DNA of 64,000 nucleotides from Chitinophaga agrisoli (GCF_008386695.1 NZ_VUOC01000004.1:1304327-1368326), one strand, 5' to 3'. Shown: positions 1 to 8,180, counted from the first letter of the stretch. The notes: generated by a model from the letters alone, not told the origin. Numbers and translations are program-made.

Positions 1-976
1 TGATCACCGGAAGGCCGCCCGCATAGTAGAAGTCCTCCATCAGGTATTTACCGGAGGGCATCAGGTTCAGCAACAGCGGCACATGGCTGCCCAGCTGGTC
101 AAAATCGTCCAGGTTCAGCTCCACGCCCAAACGGCCGGCTATAGCAGTTAAATGTATAATGAAGTTGGTGGAACCGCCTACGGCGGCATTTACCTTGATC
201 GCATTTTCAAAGGCCTGGCGCGTCAGGATCTTGGACATCTTCAGGTCTTCCTTTACCATTTCCACGATCCTCCTGCCGGAGAGATGGGCCAGTACTTTTT
301 TGCGGGAGTCCACTGCCGGTATGGCCGCAGCGCCAGACAGGCTCATACCCAGGGACTCTACCATACAGGCCATCGTAGAGGCCGTGCCCATGGTCATACA
401 GTGCCCTGCGCTCCTTGACATACAGCTTTCCGCAAACAGGTAATCCTTGGGCGTCATGTTGCCCTTTTTCATTTCATCCGCAAACTTCCAAACATGCGTG
501 CCGGAGCCGATCTGCTCTCCCTGGAAACGGCCATTGAGCATAGGTCCGCCGGGTACCACAATGGTAGGCAGATCTACGCTGGCGGCGCCCATCATCGTAG
601 AGGGTGTGGTCTTATCGCAGCCGGTCAGCAGCACTACCCCATCTACCGGATTGCCGCGGATGGACTCTTCCGCGTCCATACTGGCCAGGTTGCGGAATAA
701 CATGGCAGTGGGCTTTAGCAGGGTCTCGCCCAGGGACATGATGGGAAATTCTACGGGGAAACCGCCGGCTTCATATACGCCGCGTTTCACAACTTCAGCA
801 ATATCGCGGAGGTGGGCATTACAAGGTGTGAGCTCTGACCAGGTATTACAGATCCCGATCACAGGCCTGCCATCAAAGAGGTCTTCCGGGAAACCCTGGT
901 TTTTCATCCAGCTCCGGTAAATGAACCCCATCTTATCTTTTTTACCAAACCAATTAGCGCTTCTGTACGTGGACAT
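1..976 (-). CDS. IlvD/Edd-family sugar-acid dehydratase (3' end beyond window)
   Basis: About 325 N-terminal residues are visible; the gene runs off the left edge. The protein starts MSTYRSANWFGKKDKMGF at 976. The three iron-sulfur cysteine contexts of the family are present: GICNTWSELTPCN, TGCDKTTPS and ESCMSRSAGHCMTMGTAS. IlvD/Edd enzymes remove water from 2,3-dihydroxy acids. The N-terminal stretch from residue about 15 resembles the sugar-acid branch (arabinonate, xylonate or galactonate dehydratases) more than true dihydroxyacid dehydratase. The nearby 2-dehydro-3-deoxygalactonokinase and KDPG-type aldolase supply the next two steps of a De Ley-Doudoroff-like route, so a sugar-acid substrate is inferred. 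No branched-chain amino acid genes are visible. It is transcribed divergently from the phosphatase at 1148. Confidence 0.9.
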   Translation of the reverse strand, partial: MSTYRSANWFGKKDKMGFIYRSWMKNQGFPEDLFDGRPVIGICNTWSELTPCNAHLRDIAEVVKRGVYEAGGFPVEFPIMSLGETLLKPTAMLFRNLASMDAEESIRGNPVDGVVLLTGCDKTTPSTMMGAASVDLPTIVVPGGPMLNGRFQGEQIGSGTHVWKFADEMKKGNMTPKDYLFAESCMSRSAGHCMTMGTASTMACMVESLGMSLSGAAAIPAVDSRKKVLAHLSGRRIVEMVKEDLKMSKILTRQAFENAIKVNAAVGGSTNFIIHLTAIAGRLGVELNLDDFDQLGSHVPLLLNLMPSGKYLMEDFYYAGGLPVI

Positions 977-1147
977 GCTTTTATTTTGACGTGTGAACAA
1001 CAGGAGGTATGAACTTACAAAAGTTCATTCATTATTTCCAAAAAAATGTGAGGAAGCGCCGCCGGAATACCGTGTTATGGACCATGGGATTTTTTGCCTA
1101 CATTAGCGCAGACCGCCGCCTGTGGCGTAAAAAGAAGTGACATATTT

Positions 1148-1750
1148 ATGCTGAACGTTTATTTGCTGCGGCATGGGCAAACGCCGTATAATGCAGACGG
1201 TACCCGCTACTCCGGGGGATATACAGATATACCGCTGACAGAAAAAGGGATTGAGCAGGCTCACATTTCAAGGGAGCAGTTAAAGCACATCCAGCTGGAC
1301 GCCGTTTATTCCTCACCGTTAATAAGGGCTTACCGCACCGCGGAGATAGCCAGCAATTACCAAACCGTTATTACAGATGAACGGTTGCGGGAGGCCAATT
1401 TTGGCGCCTGGGAAGGTAAAAGGCAGGAAGAGTTTGTGCCGGAGAATGAACAGCTCTGGGCCGACTGGAACCGCGACCCCGGCGTTACAAAAGCAGGCGG
1501 CACCGGCGAAACCGCTCTGCAGATCGTAGCACGGGTGAACGACTTCTTTGAATCCATCCGCCAGAAACATAACAGCGGCAATATATTGGTAGCCGGCCAT
1601 AACGGCACCAACCGCTTTTACCTGTGCCACAAGCTGGATATGCCGTTAAAGCATTACCGCAAGATCGTACAGCTGAACGCCGCCATTACCATGTTCACCC
1701 TCGATGAGGAAGGCGGGCTTACGCTGCAGCTGCTGAACAGTAAATTATAA
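1148..1750 (+). CDS. Histidine phosphatase family protein (phosphoglycerate-mutase-like)
   Basis: A cytoplasmic protein of about 200 residues. The phosphate-binding LLRHGQT signature lies at residues 5-11, its histidine being the expected phospho-acceptor. The rest of the catalytic site is visible as SSPLIRAYRTAE, the acid motif FGAWEGK and the second histidine in VAGHNGTNR. The frame is open further upstream from a TTG at 1094, but the ATG at 1148 puts the RHG motif at the normal distance from the N-terminus, so I chose it. Family members act on small phosphoesters such as sugar phosphates or alpha-ribazole phosphate; the substrate here is not readable. It converges on the SDR gene at 1757, leaving six bases between the two stops. 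Confidence 0.88.
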   Translation: MLNVYLLRHGQTPYNADGTRYSGGYTDIPLTEKGIEQAHISREQLKHIQLDAVYSSPLIRAYRTAEIASNYQTVITDERLREANFGAWEGKRQEEFVPENEQLWADWNRDPGVTKAGGTGETALQIVARVNDFFESIRQKHNSGNILVAGHNGTNRFYLCHKLDMPLKHYRKIVQLNAAITMFTLDEEGGLTLQLLNSKL

Positions 1751-1756
1751 ATGGTA

Positions 1757-2554
1757 TCAATCGTTGTAATAGCTGCGGATCTTGCGTTCGTACATCTTTT
1801 CCGGTAGCAGCCGTTTCATGATCACCAGTAACTTTTCCAGCGGCCTGCCTACGCGGTAATACCGCTTTACATAAGGGCTGTTGATGATCTTTTCCACTAC
1901 AGGGCCAAAGATCTCCGGCGCGGAGCCATGGTCTATGCTGGCGTCAATGGCTGCATAGATTTTGGTAAAGCTGTTCTTATAGGGAGAATCGTCCGGTACG
2001 GGTGTTTTAAGACGGTGCGCATTAATGCCGGTATGTACTGCGCCGGGCTGCAGGCAGCAGGCCTGAATGCCGTAGTCTCTGATCTCCAGCCGCAGGGCCT
2101 CTGTAAAACGGTCTACCGCTGCTTTGGTAGCGCTGTAAACGCCGCGGTAAGGCAATCCTACCTCCGATCCTATAGAGCTAATATTGATAATAAGCCCTTT
2201 GCCCTGTTTGCGCATATGGGGTAATACCGCCTTACAGACCCGTATCAGCCCAAATACATTGGTGTCAAACGTACGCTCCACATCCGGCAGGGACAGATGC
2301 TCTGTAACGCCGGCAATACTTAACCCGGCGTTATTGATCAGCACATCTATACGCTGCTGCTCCTGTAACACGGTATTAATGGCCTGCTGTATGCTTTCTT
2401 CGCTACGTACATCCATTTGCAGGGTGCGGAACTTACCGCCGGCCTGTATGCTGCGCGAGGTGCCGTATACGGTAAAGCCTTTGTCTGTTAGATAATTGGC
2501 GATGGTAGCGCCTAATCCGGCAGAGGCGCCGGTGATGAGTACTACTCCGGGCAT
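1757..2554 (-). CDS. Short-chain dehydrogenase/reductase (SDR)
   Basis: A classical SDR of 265 residues. It has the nucleotide-binding TGASAGLG at residues 8-15, NNAG at 74-77, and the catalytic Ser127, Tyr140 and Lys144 (YSATK). The C-terminal part, with a proline-rich middle and a basic tail, resembles SDRs often annotated as oxidoreductases acting on lipids or sugars. It starts six bases after the stop of the KDPG-type aldolase gene on the same strand and is the last gene of a DgoK-aldolase-SDR operon. That position suggests a role in sugar or sugar-acid oxidation, but the fold alone does not give the substrate. Confidence 0.9.
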   Translation of the reverse strand: MPGVVLITGASAGLGATIANYLTDKGFTVYGTSRSIQAGGKFRTLQMDVRSEESIQQAINTVLQEQQRIDVLINNAGLSIAGVTEHLSLPDVERTFDTNVFGLIRVCKAVLPHMRKQGKGLIINISSIGSEVGLPYRGVYSATKAAVDRFTEALRLEIRDYGIQACCLQPGAVHTGINAHRLKTPVPDDSPYKNSFTKIYAAIDASIDHGSAPEIFGPVVEKIINSPYVKRYYRVGRPLEKLLVIMKRLLPEKMYERKIRSYYND

Positions 2555-2560
2555 ATGGTG

Positions 2561-3211
2561 TTATCGGTTATTTTTATAAGTGTTATATTTTTCTACCAGC
2601 GTTTTAAAAATAGTCGCCAGTTCTTCCCAGCGCCCTTCTTCTATCAGCTGTTTCTGGAACAGCTGGCTGCCTAAACCCAGGCCTTTAGCCCCGGCATCCA
2701 GGAACTCCGTAAAATTATCCGGCGTTACGCCGCCGGTAGGCAGCAGCTGCAGGTATTCCATAGGCGCCATTACTTCCTTTATATACGCCGCGCCCAGTTT
2801 GGTGGCAGGGAATACCTTTACCATGGTAGCGCCCAGGTGCCAGGCCTTATAGATCTCTGAGGGCGAATAAGCGCCGGGGAATATGGGGATCTGCTCCTGC
2901 ACGCAGGTTTTGATCACCTCTTCCTGCAGGATGGGCGTAACGATGAATTGGGCGCCGGCGGTCAGGGCTTTTTCCAGGTCCTGCGGCGTACAAACGGTGC
3001 CTGCGCCAATATTCATTTGCCCGTCAAATTCCTGCGCCAGGCGGGTAATGGTGGTAAAAGCCTCCGGCGAGTTGATGGTCACTTCCAGGGTAGTGAGCCC
3101 CGCCGCACAATAGTCCCGCGCCAGTACGGGCACCGTTAAGGGTGGTACGTTCCGGAGGATCCCTACAATAGGGATCCTGTCAAACAGTTCCCTGGAGAAT
3201 TTATGTGGCAT
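2561..3211 (-). CDS. Bifunctional-type KDPG/KDPGal aldolase
   Basis: A class I aldolase of 216 residues, the usual length for Eda/DgoA. The general-base glutamate lies in TLEVT (Glu43), the phosphate-binding region includes IGAGTV, and the Schiff-base lysine is Lys132 in MVKVFPA. A GGV motif near the C-terminus closes the phosphate site. The reaction is cleavage of a 2-keto-3-deoxy-6-phospho-sugar acid to pyruvate and glyceraldehyde 3-phosphate. The start codon overlaps the end of the 2-dehydro-3-deoxygalactonokinase gene by 11 bases, so the two are probably translationally coupled. That partner points to 2-keto-3-deoxy-6-phosphogalactonate as the natural substrate, which is an inference from context. 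Confidence 0.92.
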   Translation of the reverse strand: MPHKFSRELFDRIPIVGILRNVPPLTVPVLARDYCAAGLTTLEVTINSPEAFTTITRLAQEFDGQMNIGAGTVCTPQDLEKALTAGAQFIVTPILQEEVIKTCVQEQIPIFPGAYSPSEIYKAWHLGATMVKVFPATKLGAAYIKEVMAPMEYLQLLPTGGVTPDNFTEFLDAGAKGLGLGSQLFQKQLIEEGRWEELATIFKTLVEKYNTYKNNR

Positions 3212-4181
3212 AACTAGGTTTTAAACGGTTCCATATTTTGTATTGTCCCCTCACCACGGCTTCCTCTATCCAGTTTGCGGGGAATACCACCGCAGCTGTA
3301 TGGCCCAGGGCATACAGGGCAACGGTATACCGCTCCTGCAGGTGAGCGCCACCACAAAGGTAAGTGCTACCGGCGTCTGCCGGTAATAATTCCTTTAGTT
3401 CTGTGCCTATCAGCAGGCCGCTCAGGTAATCGAAGTTCTCCGTGCCGGACAAACGGCCAAATAGCTGGTTGGTCCTTACCTGGAAAATGGCGTTCAGCAA
3501 AGGATAACGGCCGGCGTCTGTTACCCCCTGCAGGTAGCTGGCCTCATGAAAAGCCCCCTCCTGCCCTGTTATGGCGCCCTTCAATATGCTATGCCTGCGT
3601 AACAGGTCAAACAGCTCACCGGTCATAAACGTCCGGAAATCCTTCACCTTATCCCCTTGTACCCAGATATGTTTGGAGTGTGTACCCGGGAAGATGAAAT
3701 TACGGGGCCGGCTGGCATCCATATCTTCCGTGATACAACCTATCAACTGTGTTTCCTCTCCCCGCATCACATCCCGTTCACTACATACCCCGGAGATCAG
3801 TAATACCTCATGCGGAAAATCTGCGGTAGCGGGCAGCTGCTGCGTATATACCTGGTCACCATCTGTTGCAAAGGGTAGTTTACCGTAGGGCAGCTCCATC
3901 ATACCGATGGAGGCAGAAGCCATGCCTGAAATGATCAGCGGTACCTGCTGCAATGATTGGCCGCTGCGTTGTGCCAGCGCCGTAATGGCCTCGCTGATCA
4001 CCTGCAGGTAAAAAGCCGCCCTGCCGGCACGCTCTGGCGGGCCACCGGCTTCCCATGCCTGGAAGGTAGCGGCAATGCCCTGTGTGGAATGTTCGGCCGC
4101 CAGTGTGATCAGCTCCGGCGTTTGTATCAGTCTTAGCCTGAAGGAGGAGGTCCCCCAATCGCAGCTTAGGAAAAGTCCCAT
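3201..4181 (-). CDS. dgoK: 2-dehydro-3-deoxygalactonokinase
   Basis: The 326-residue length fits DgoK. The N-terminal CDWGTSSFRLRL at residues 7-18 is the ATP-phosphate loop typical of this family, and further conserved blocks are ISGMASAS and FIFPGTHSKHIW. The enzyme phosphorylates 2-keto-3-deoxygalactonate at C6, producing the substrate of the aldolase encoded just downstream, with which it overlaps by 11 bases. It is the first gene of the three-gene minus-strand operon ending at 1757. Its upstream region (4182-4340) is shared with the divergent M20 hydrolase gene and carries many copies of a GTAATTA heptamer that could bind a regulator. Confidence 0.92.
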   Translation of the reverse strand: MGLFLSCDWGTSSFRLRLIQTPELITLAAEHSTQGIAATFQAWEAGGPPERAGRAAFYLQVISEAITALAQRSGQSLQQVPLIISGMASASIGMMELPYGKLPFATDGDQVYTQQLPATADFPHEVLLISGVCSERDVMRGEETQLIGCITEDMDASRPRNFIFPGTHSKHIWVQGDKVKDFRTFMTGELFDLLRRHSILKGAITGQEGAFHEASYLQGVTDAGRYPLLNAIFQVRTNQLFGRLSGTENFDYLSGLLIGTELKELLPADAGSTYLCGGAHLQERYTVALYALGHTAAVVFPANWIEEAVVRGQYKIWNRLKPSYAT

Positions 4182-4190
4182 GGGGGAAAA

Positions 4191-4322
4191 TTAGTAATTA
4201 CTAATTACAAATTACTAATTGAATGCCGGGAAGGGGTAGAAACGTGATACCGGCAACACGTGCTACTTTGTAATTAGTAATTAACGGATACGTTTTACTT
4301 CGTAATTCGTAATTTGTAATTC
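4191..4322. repeat. GTAATTN heptamer repeats in a divergent promoter region
   Basis: Two clusters of short AT-rich repeats fill the 159 bases between the dgoK operon and the M20 gene. Cluster one (4191-4221) contains the perfect palindrome TTAGTAATTACTAA followed by two further TAATTAC-like units. Cluster two contains GTAATTAGTAATTA (4270-4283) and a three-unit head-to-tail array GTAATTC/GTAATTT/GTAATTC at 4302-4322. The repeats may be regulator sites or a slippage-prone heptamer microsatellite; the sequence does not distinguish these. Confidence 0.7.
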
Positions 4323-4340
4323 AACCAAAATCGGCCCCTC

Positions 4341-5627
4341 ATGAAGAAACATCTGCTTGTACTGTTATGGCTCATAGCTCCTGTGTTAGTATTTGCGCAG
4401 CTCAAAGAGCTGGACCAGCGTATAGCCGGCGTAAAAGATTCTGTTATCGCCTGGCGAAGATCCATCCACCAGCATCCGGAACTATCCAACCGGGAATATC
4501 ATACCGCCGCCTTTGTAGCGGAGCATCTTAAAAAACTGGGACTGGAGGTACAGACCGGCATTGGTAAAACCGGCGTAGTCGGTATCTTAAAAGGCGGCAA
4601 ACCCGGTCCGGTAGTGGCCCTGCGAGCTGATATGGATGCCCTGCCCGTATATGAAAGAGGCACATTAGCTTTTAAATCCACTGACTCTGCGGAATACCTG
4701 GGCCAGCGGGTGCCCGTGATGCATGCCTGCGGGCATGATTCCCATATCGCCATCCTGTTAGGCACGGCAGAAGTGCTGAGCAGCCTTAAAAAAGACGTAC
4801 CGGGTACGGTAAAGTTCATTTTCCAGCCGGCAGAAGAAGGCCCGCCCGGTGAGGAAGAAGGCGGCGCTCCCCTGATGATCAAAGAAGGCGTAATGGACAA
4901 TCCCAAAGTGGACGCCATTTTTGGCCTGCATATCAATTCACAGACGCCCATTGGTAAGATAAAATACAAATCCGGCGCGGAAATGGCCTCCAGCGACTGG
5001 TTCACGGTAACGGTTAAAGGCAAACAATCACATGGCTCGCAGCCCTGGAGCGGTATTGACCCGGTGGTAGTGGCGGCCCAGATCATACAGGGTTTCCAGA
5101 CCATTGTAAGCCGCCAGGCGGAGCTTACCAAGGCCCCGGTAGTGATCACGGTAGGTAAGATCCACAGCGGCGTGCGCAGCAATATTATCCCGGAAGAGCT
5201 GGTGATGGAAGGCACCATCCGTACGCTGGACAGTAAAATGCAGCAACAGGTGCATGAACGTATGAAGCTGATGGCCACCAATATTGCAGCCGCCTCCGGC
5301 GCTACTGCCACCGTAAGTATTGATACCAAGACCAAGGTCACGTATAACGATCCCACCCTGGTAAAACGGATGGCCCCTTCCCTGGAAGCAGCCGCCGGTA
5401 AAGACAATGTATCAGAAACAGAATGGACCACCGGCGCAGAAGATTTCTCGTTCTTTGGCGATAAAGCCCCGGCATTCTTCTTTTTCCTGGGCGGCATGCC
5501 TGCGGGACAAGACCCCGCCAAGGCGGCAGCGCATCATACCCCGGATTTTTATATTGATGATGCTAAGCTGGATGTAGGCGTAAAAGCTTTCTGCCAGCTG
5601 GTATTTGATTATGGGAAGAAGGGATAA
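4341..5627 (+). CDS. Secreted M20-family amidohydrolase (aminoacylase/peptidase)
   Basis: A 428-residue protein with a signal peptide (KKHLLVLLWLIAPVLVFA, predicted cut near residue 19). Metal-binding motifs of the M20D group are visible: HQHPELS at 43-49, RADMDALP at 95-102, HACGHDSH at 128-135 and QPAEEG at 162-167, with a late TGAEDFSFF block. Such enzymes hydrolyse N-acyl amino acids, including hippurate and indoleacetyl conjugates, or short peptides. The signal peptide places it in the periplasm. It is transcribed alone, divergently from dgoK, and ends at a strong bidirectional terminator (5635-5677). Confidence 0.92.
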   Translation: MKKHLLVLLWLIAPVLVFAQLKELDQRIAGVKDSVIAWRRSIHQHPELSNREYHTAAFVAEHLKKLGLEVQTGIGKTGVVGILKGGKPGPVVALRADMDALPVYERGTLAFKSTDSAEYLGQRVPVMHACGHDSHIAILLGTAEVLSSLKKDVPGTVKFIFQPAEEGPPGEEEGGAPLMIKEGVMDNPKVDAIFGLHINSQTPIGKIKYKSGAEMASSDWFTVTVKGKQSHGSQPWSGIDPVVVAAQIIQGFQTIVSRQAELTKAPVVITVGKIHSGVRSNIIPEELVMEGTIRTLDSKMQQQVHERMKLMATNIAAASGATATVSIDTKTKVTYNDPTLVKRMAPSLEAAAGKDNVSETEWTTGAEDFSFFGDKAPAFFFFLGGMPAGQDPAKAAAHHTPDFYIDDAKLDVGVKAFCQLVFDYGKKG

Positions 5628-5634
5628 GCAAACA

Positions 5635-5677
5635 AAACGGGCTGACCAAAGCATCAAAGACTTTAGTCAGCCCGTTT
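5635..5677. terminator. Bidirectional intrinsic terminator
   Basis: Arms AAACGGGCTGAC (5635-5646) and GTCAGCCCGTTT (5666-5677) are perfectly complementary over 12 bases, with a 19-base loop. The site lies between the convergent M20 gene and the DUF4440-like gene. The T-tract is short on both sides. Confidence 0.75.
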
Positions 5678-5740
5678 AATATTTACATGTCAACTGCATA
5701 GCAGCCTACAAGCTAAAGGCTAATCACTAACAGCTGGCAG

Positions 5741-6178
5741 CTAGTTCTTCACCGGCTCTTTCACCGCCTGCCTGCCCAGCAGTTTCCATTCGCCGCCTTC
5801 TTTTGCCCATACCAGCATTACACGTAGGTGCACGGTACCGGGTTTACCGCTATCATTGGTATCCGCAGCCAGCTTATGCCGTACGATAGCGGTATTACCA
5901 ACGATGGTAACGGTTTGTTCTGTGAGATCCATGGTTACGAAATCAGAATGGCCGCTTACGATCTGTTTTACAAAAGTAGCCTGGTCTTCCAGGTTACCAC
6001 CAGAATGGCCGTAACTGAGGCGGGCGTCCGTAAGCTTTTCCAGCATGGCCTTGTCAGCGTCTACCATGGCTTTGCGCAGGTTCTCAACTGCCTGGGTCAC
6101 GGCTTTTTCATCTTTGGATTGTGCATAGCTAACTTCCATCATTGAACAAATAACGAGGAATAATAAAAGACGTTTCAT
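5741..6178 (-). CDS. Exported NTF2-like (DUF4440/SnoaL-like) protein
   Basis: A small exported protein of 145 residues. The N-terminus MKRLLLFLVICSMMEVSYA is a signal peptide; the frame continues upstream to 6208, but the ATG at 6178 gives the normal signal peptide and was chosen. The mature part alternates helices and strands as in the NTF2/SnoaL fold: a helical start (KAVTQAVENLRKAMVDADK), then the strand-rich stretch ending in WAKEGGEWKLLGRQA. Family members bind or modify small hydrophobic ligands, and many have no known reaction. It follows the serine hydrolase gene with about 34 bases between them, so the two probably share a transcript. Confidence 0.82.
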   Translation of the reverse strand: MKRLLLFLVICSMMEVSYAQSKDEKAVTQAVENLRKAMVDADKAMLEKLTDARLSYGHSGGNLEDQATFVKQIVSGHSDFVTMDLTEQTVTIVGNTAIVRHKLAADTNDSGKPGTVHLRVMLVWAKEGGEWKLLGRQAVKEPVKN

Positions 6179-6212
6179 TTGGATATTTTTAATTAGTAAT
6201 ACTTTCATCTTA

Positions 6213-7280
6213 TCATTTTGCCAGGTAGGCCGTCAGCACATCTTCCCGCATCTTATTCAGGTCCACAGCATCTGTATTGGCCAGCAGTATCAGCGTAATG
6301 TCTTTGTCCACCAGGTGCACCCAGTTGGAATGAAAGCCATACCCACCGCCCTGTCTTTCTGCAAACAGCGTATTCACACTCCCCAGCTTTTTAGGATATA
6401 CCCAAAAGCCCAGGGAAACATCACCCAATTCCGGGTAGGCGGTCAGCATCAGGTCTACTGTTTCTTTTTTCAGGAGGGTATGATGAAAAATGGCCTGGTC
6501 AAATTTCAGCAGGTCCTCCGGGGTGGAGTACATAGCGCCTGCGGCGGACAGGTTATCGATATAATAATTGGTAGGCGTGTAAAACCGGTGGGTACAGGTA
6601 TCGCAATACGCATAACCTTCCGCCATGCCTTTGATAATATCTTCATGATGCAGATAACCGGAATGCTCCATATGTAACGGTTGCAGGATCTTTTCACGCA
6701 GCACGGTCTCATAAGGCTGTCCGTACAGTTGCTCCAAGATCTTACCCAGGATAATAAAATCGCCATTGCTATAATTGAATTTGGTACCTGGCGTGTCCAC
6801 CAGCTTACCAGAGCAGTATTTTGCAATAAAGGTATCGATAGACCGCAGATCGTTGCTGTAAACCTCCAGGAAATCCCGCATCTCCTGCAGGTCCCGGCCA
6901 CTGCTGTAAGTAAGCAGGTTACGTATGCTTACCTTATGGGCTGCCTCACCCCGGTAGTCCGGCAGATAAGCGGATATGGTGGAGTCCAGGTTAACGCGGC
7001 CCTGCTCATACAGCTGCATGATCAGCGCAGCGGTAAAAGTTTTGGTAACAGAAAAGATATGGAAAATCGTCCTGGTGGAAAATGGTATATCTTCCCGGCG
7101 GTTGGCCATACCCGTATATTTCAGGTAATTTACCTTCCCATGATCAGCAATCAGTACCGCGCCATTAAAATCCTTCCGGATACAGGAATCCATTACCTGC
7201 GTCAATCTTTTTGATTGTGCAAAAGCAACCTGCGTTAACAACAGTAATAAGATAACGGGAAAGCAACGGTTTACGCGCAT
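6213..7280 (-). CDS. Exported serine hydrolase, beta-lactamase class C-like
   Basis: A 355-residue protein with a signal peptide ending near AFAQ (residue 22). The penicillin-binding fold motifs are present: SVTK at 77-80 with nucleophile Ser77 and base Lys80, and YSN at 170-172. The usual KTG triad near the C-terminus is not obvious; GGGYGFHSN may occupy its place. Family members include DD-peptidases, esterases and beta-lactamases, and I cannot choose among them from the sequence. It is the first gene of a two-gene unit with the NTF2-like protein and is transcribed divergently from the TetR gene at 7429. Confidence 0.9.
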   Translation of the reverse strand: MRVNRCFPVILLLLLTQVAFAQSKRLTQVMDSCIRKDFNGAVLIADHGKVNYLKYTGMANRREDIPFSTRTIFHIFSVTKTFTAALIMQLYEQGRVNLDSTISAYLPDYRGEAAHKVSIRNLLTYSSGRDLQEMRDFLEVYSNDLRSIDTFIAKYCSGKLVDTPGTKFNYSNGDFIILGKILEQLYGQPYETVLREKILQPLHMEHSGYLHHEDIIKGMAEGYAYCDTCTHRFYTPTNYYIDNLSAAGAMYSTPEDLLKFDQAIFHHTLLKKETVDLMLTAYPELGDVSLGFWVYPKKLGSVNTLFAERQGGGYGFHSNWVHLVDKDITLILLANTDAVDLNKMREDVLTAYLAK

Positions 7281-7376
7281 ACTAAACTTTAAGGGTCTCT
7301 AAATTAGTTAAATAATTTAATTCTATCCGGCTATTTTAAGCTCCCCGCTCCCTATGGCCAGCCGGGATTTAACTTT

Positions 7377-7404
7377 TTGCTTACCGCAAAAAAGGCTAAT
7401 TTTG
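7377..7404 (+). promoter_or_regulatory. Bacteroidota-type promoter for the TetR gene
   Basis: A TTG (7377-7379) and the -7 box TAATTTTG (7397-7404) are separated by 17 bases, matching the TTG-N17-23-TAnnTTTG pattern. The ATG of the TetR gene lies 24 bases downstream of the box. Confidence 0.6.
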
Positions 7405-7428
7405 TAGTAATTACTCTAAAACTATAGT

Positions 7429-8025
7429 ATGGGACGGCCACAGGCATTTAATGAAGACGAAGTGATAGATAAGGCATTGGACGTATTCTGGGAAAAAGGT
7501 TTCCTGGGCGCCTCCACCAGGGACCTTATAGACGCTACCGGCATCAGCAACGGCAGTTTTTTTAACAGCTTTGGCGATAAGAAACAGTTGTACCTGAAAT
7601 GCCTGCAAAAGTATAACAAGGTCTATGTATCCTCCCTGGAGCACCTGCTGGGCTCCAACCTCCCCTTTAAGGAAAAGATCCGGAAAACCCTGCAGGCCGC
7701 GTCCCGGAAAACGGTGGGCAAAGACCTGTATAGCGGCTGTTTCCTGTACAATACCCTTATCGATAAAGGCGTGGACGATGTTAACATCACGGAGACCTCC
7801 CGGGAGATCAATGCCCGTATGGACCAGGCATTTATCAACGCCGTGGAGCTGGCCAAAAAGAATAAAGAACTGCTCCCTGCTGTAAAAGTGACCCCATTTG
7901 CCCAATACCTCTCCAATGTGGCGGGCGGCATTCGTATACTGGTCCTCCATAACCCGTCAGAAGCCCATATAAACAATGTGATCCAGCAAACGCTGGCATT
8001 CCTGCCCCTTCGCGAAGAAGAATAA
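7429..8025 (+). CDS. TetR/AcrR-family transcriptional regulator
   Basis: A 198-residue regulator. The helix-turn-helix spans about residues 8-50, with FLGASTRDLIDATGISNGSF containing the recognition helix, followed by the family tail FGDKKQLYLKCL. The remaining helical part is the ligand-binding and dimer domain. It lies 155 bases upstream of a same-strand SDR gene. The gap contains three copies of a 16-base operator-like motif at the SDR promoter, so this regulator probably controls the SDR gene in response to a small molecule. That link is inferred from position and the repeats. Confidence 0.92.
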   Translation: MGRPQAFNEDEVIDKALDVFWEKGFLGASTRDLIDATGISNGSFFNSFGDKKQLYLKCLQKYNKVYVSSLEHLLGSNLPFKEKIRKTLQAASRKTVGKDLYSGCFLYNTLIDKGVDDVNITETSREINARMDQAFINAVELAKKNKELLPAVKVTPFAQYLSNVAGGIRILVLHNPSEAHINNVIQQTLAFLPLREEE

Positions 8026-8040
8026 GCGCAAAAATTTATT

Positions 8041-8070
8041 TTGGAGCAATCAATCCAAATACTACCTTTG
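8041..8070 (+). promoter_or_regulatory. Promoter of the SDR gene at 8181
   Basis: TTG at 8041-8043, 19 bases, then -7 box TACCTTTG at 8063-8070 is an exact match to the Bacteroidota housekeeping promoter. Operator copy 1 (8042-8057) overlaps the -33 element, and copy 2 (8079-8094) covers the expected start of transcription. Confidence 0.75.
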
Positions 8071-8128
8071 TACTGTTATGGAGCAAATGATCTAAAACAT
8101 GGGGCCCAATTTTGGAGCAATTAATCCA
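8042..8128. promoter_or_regulatory. Three-copy operator TGGAGCAANNNATCYA
   Basis: Three 16-base sites occur between the TetR and SDR genes: TGGAGCAATCAATCCA (8042-8057), TGGAGCAAATGATCTA (8079-8094) and TGGAGCAATTAATCCA (8113-8128). They start 37 and 34 bases apart. Copies 1 and 3 carry the outer inverted pair TGGA-TCCA, so each is a partly symmetrical site of the length used by TetR dimers. Their placement over the promoter suggests repression. Confidence 0.72.
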
Positions 8129-8180
8129 CAACTAATATCTCTTAAACGACGCTTATTAAACGTTACTAAAAAATATTGTC

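Noticed and set aside
152-920. Several plus-strand open frames at the left edge
   Set aside because: They are antisense shadows of the IlvD/Edd dehydratase, whose minus-strand translation shows the family motifs without interruption.
4499-5521. A 340-residue minus-strand open frame
   Set aside because: It is antisense to the M20 amidohydrolase, has no recognisable motifs, and has a proline/serine-rich shadow composition.
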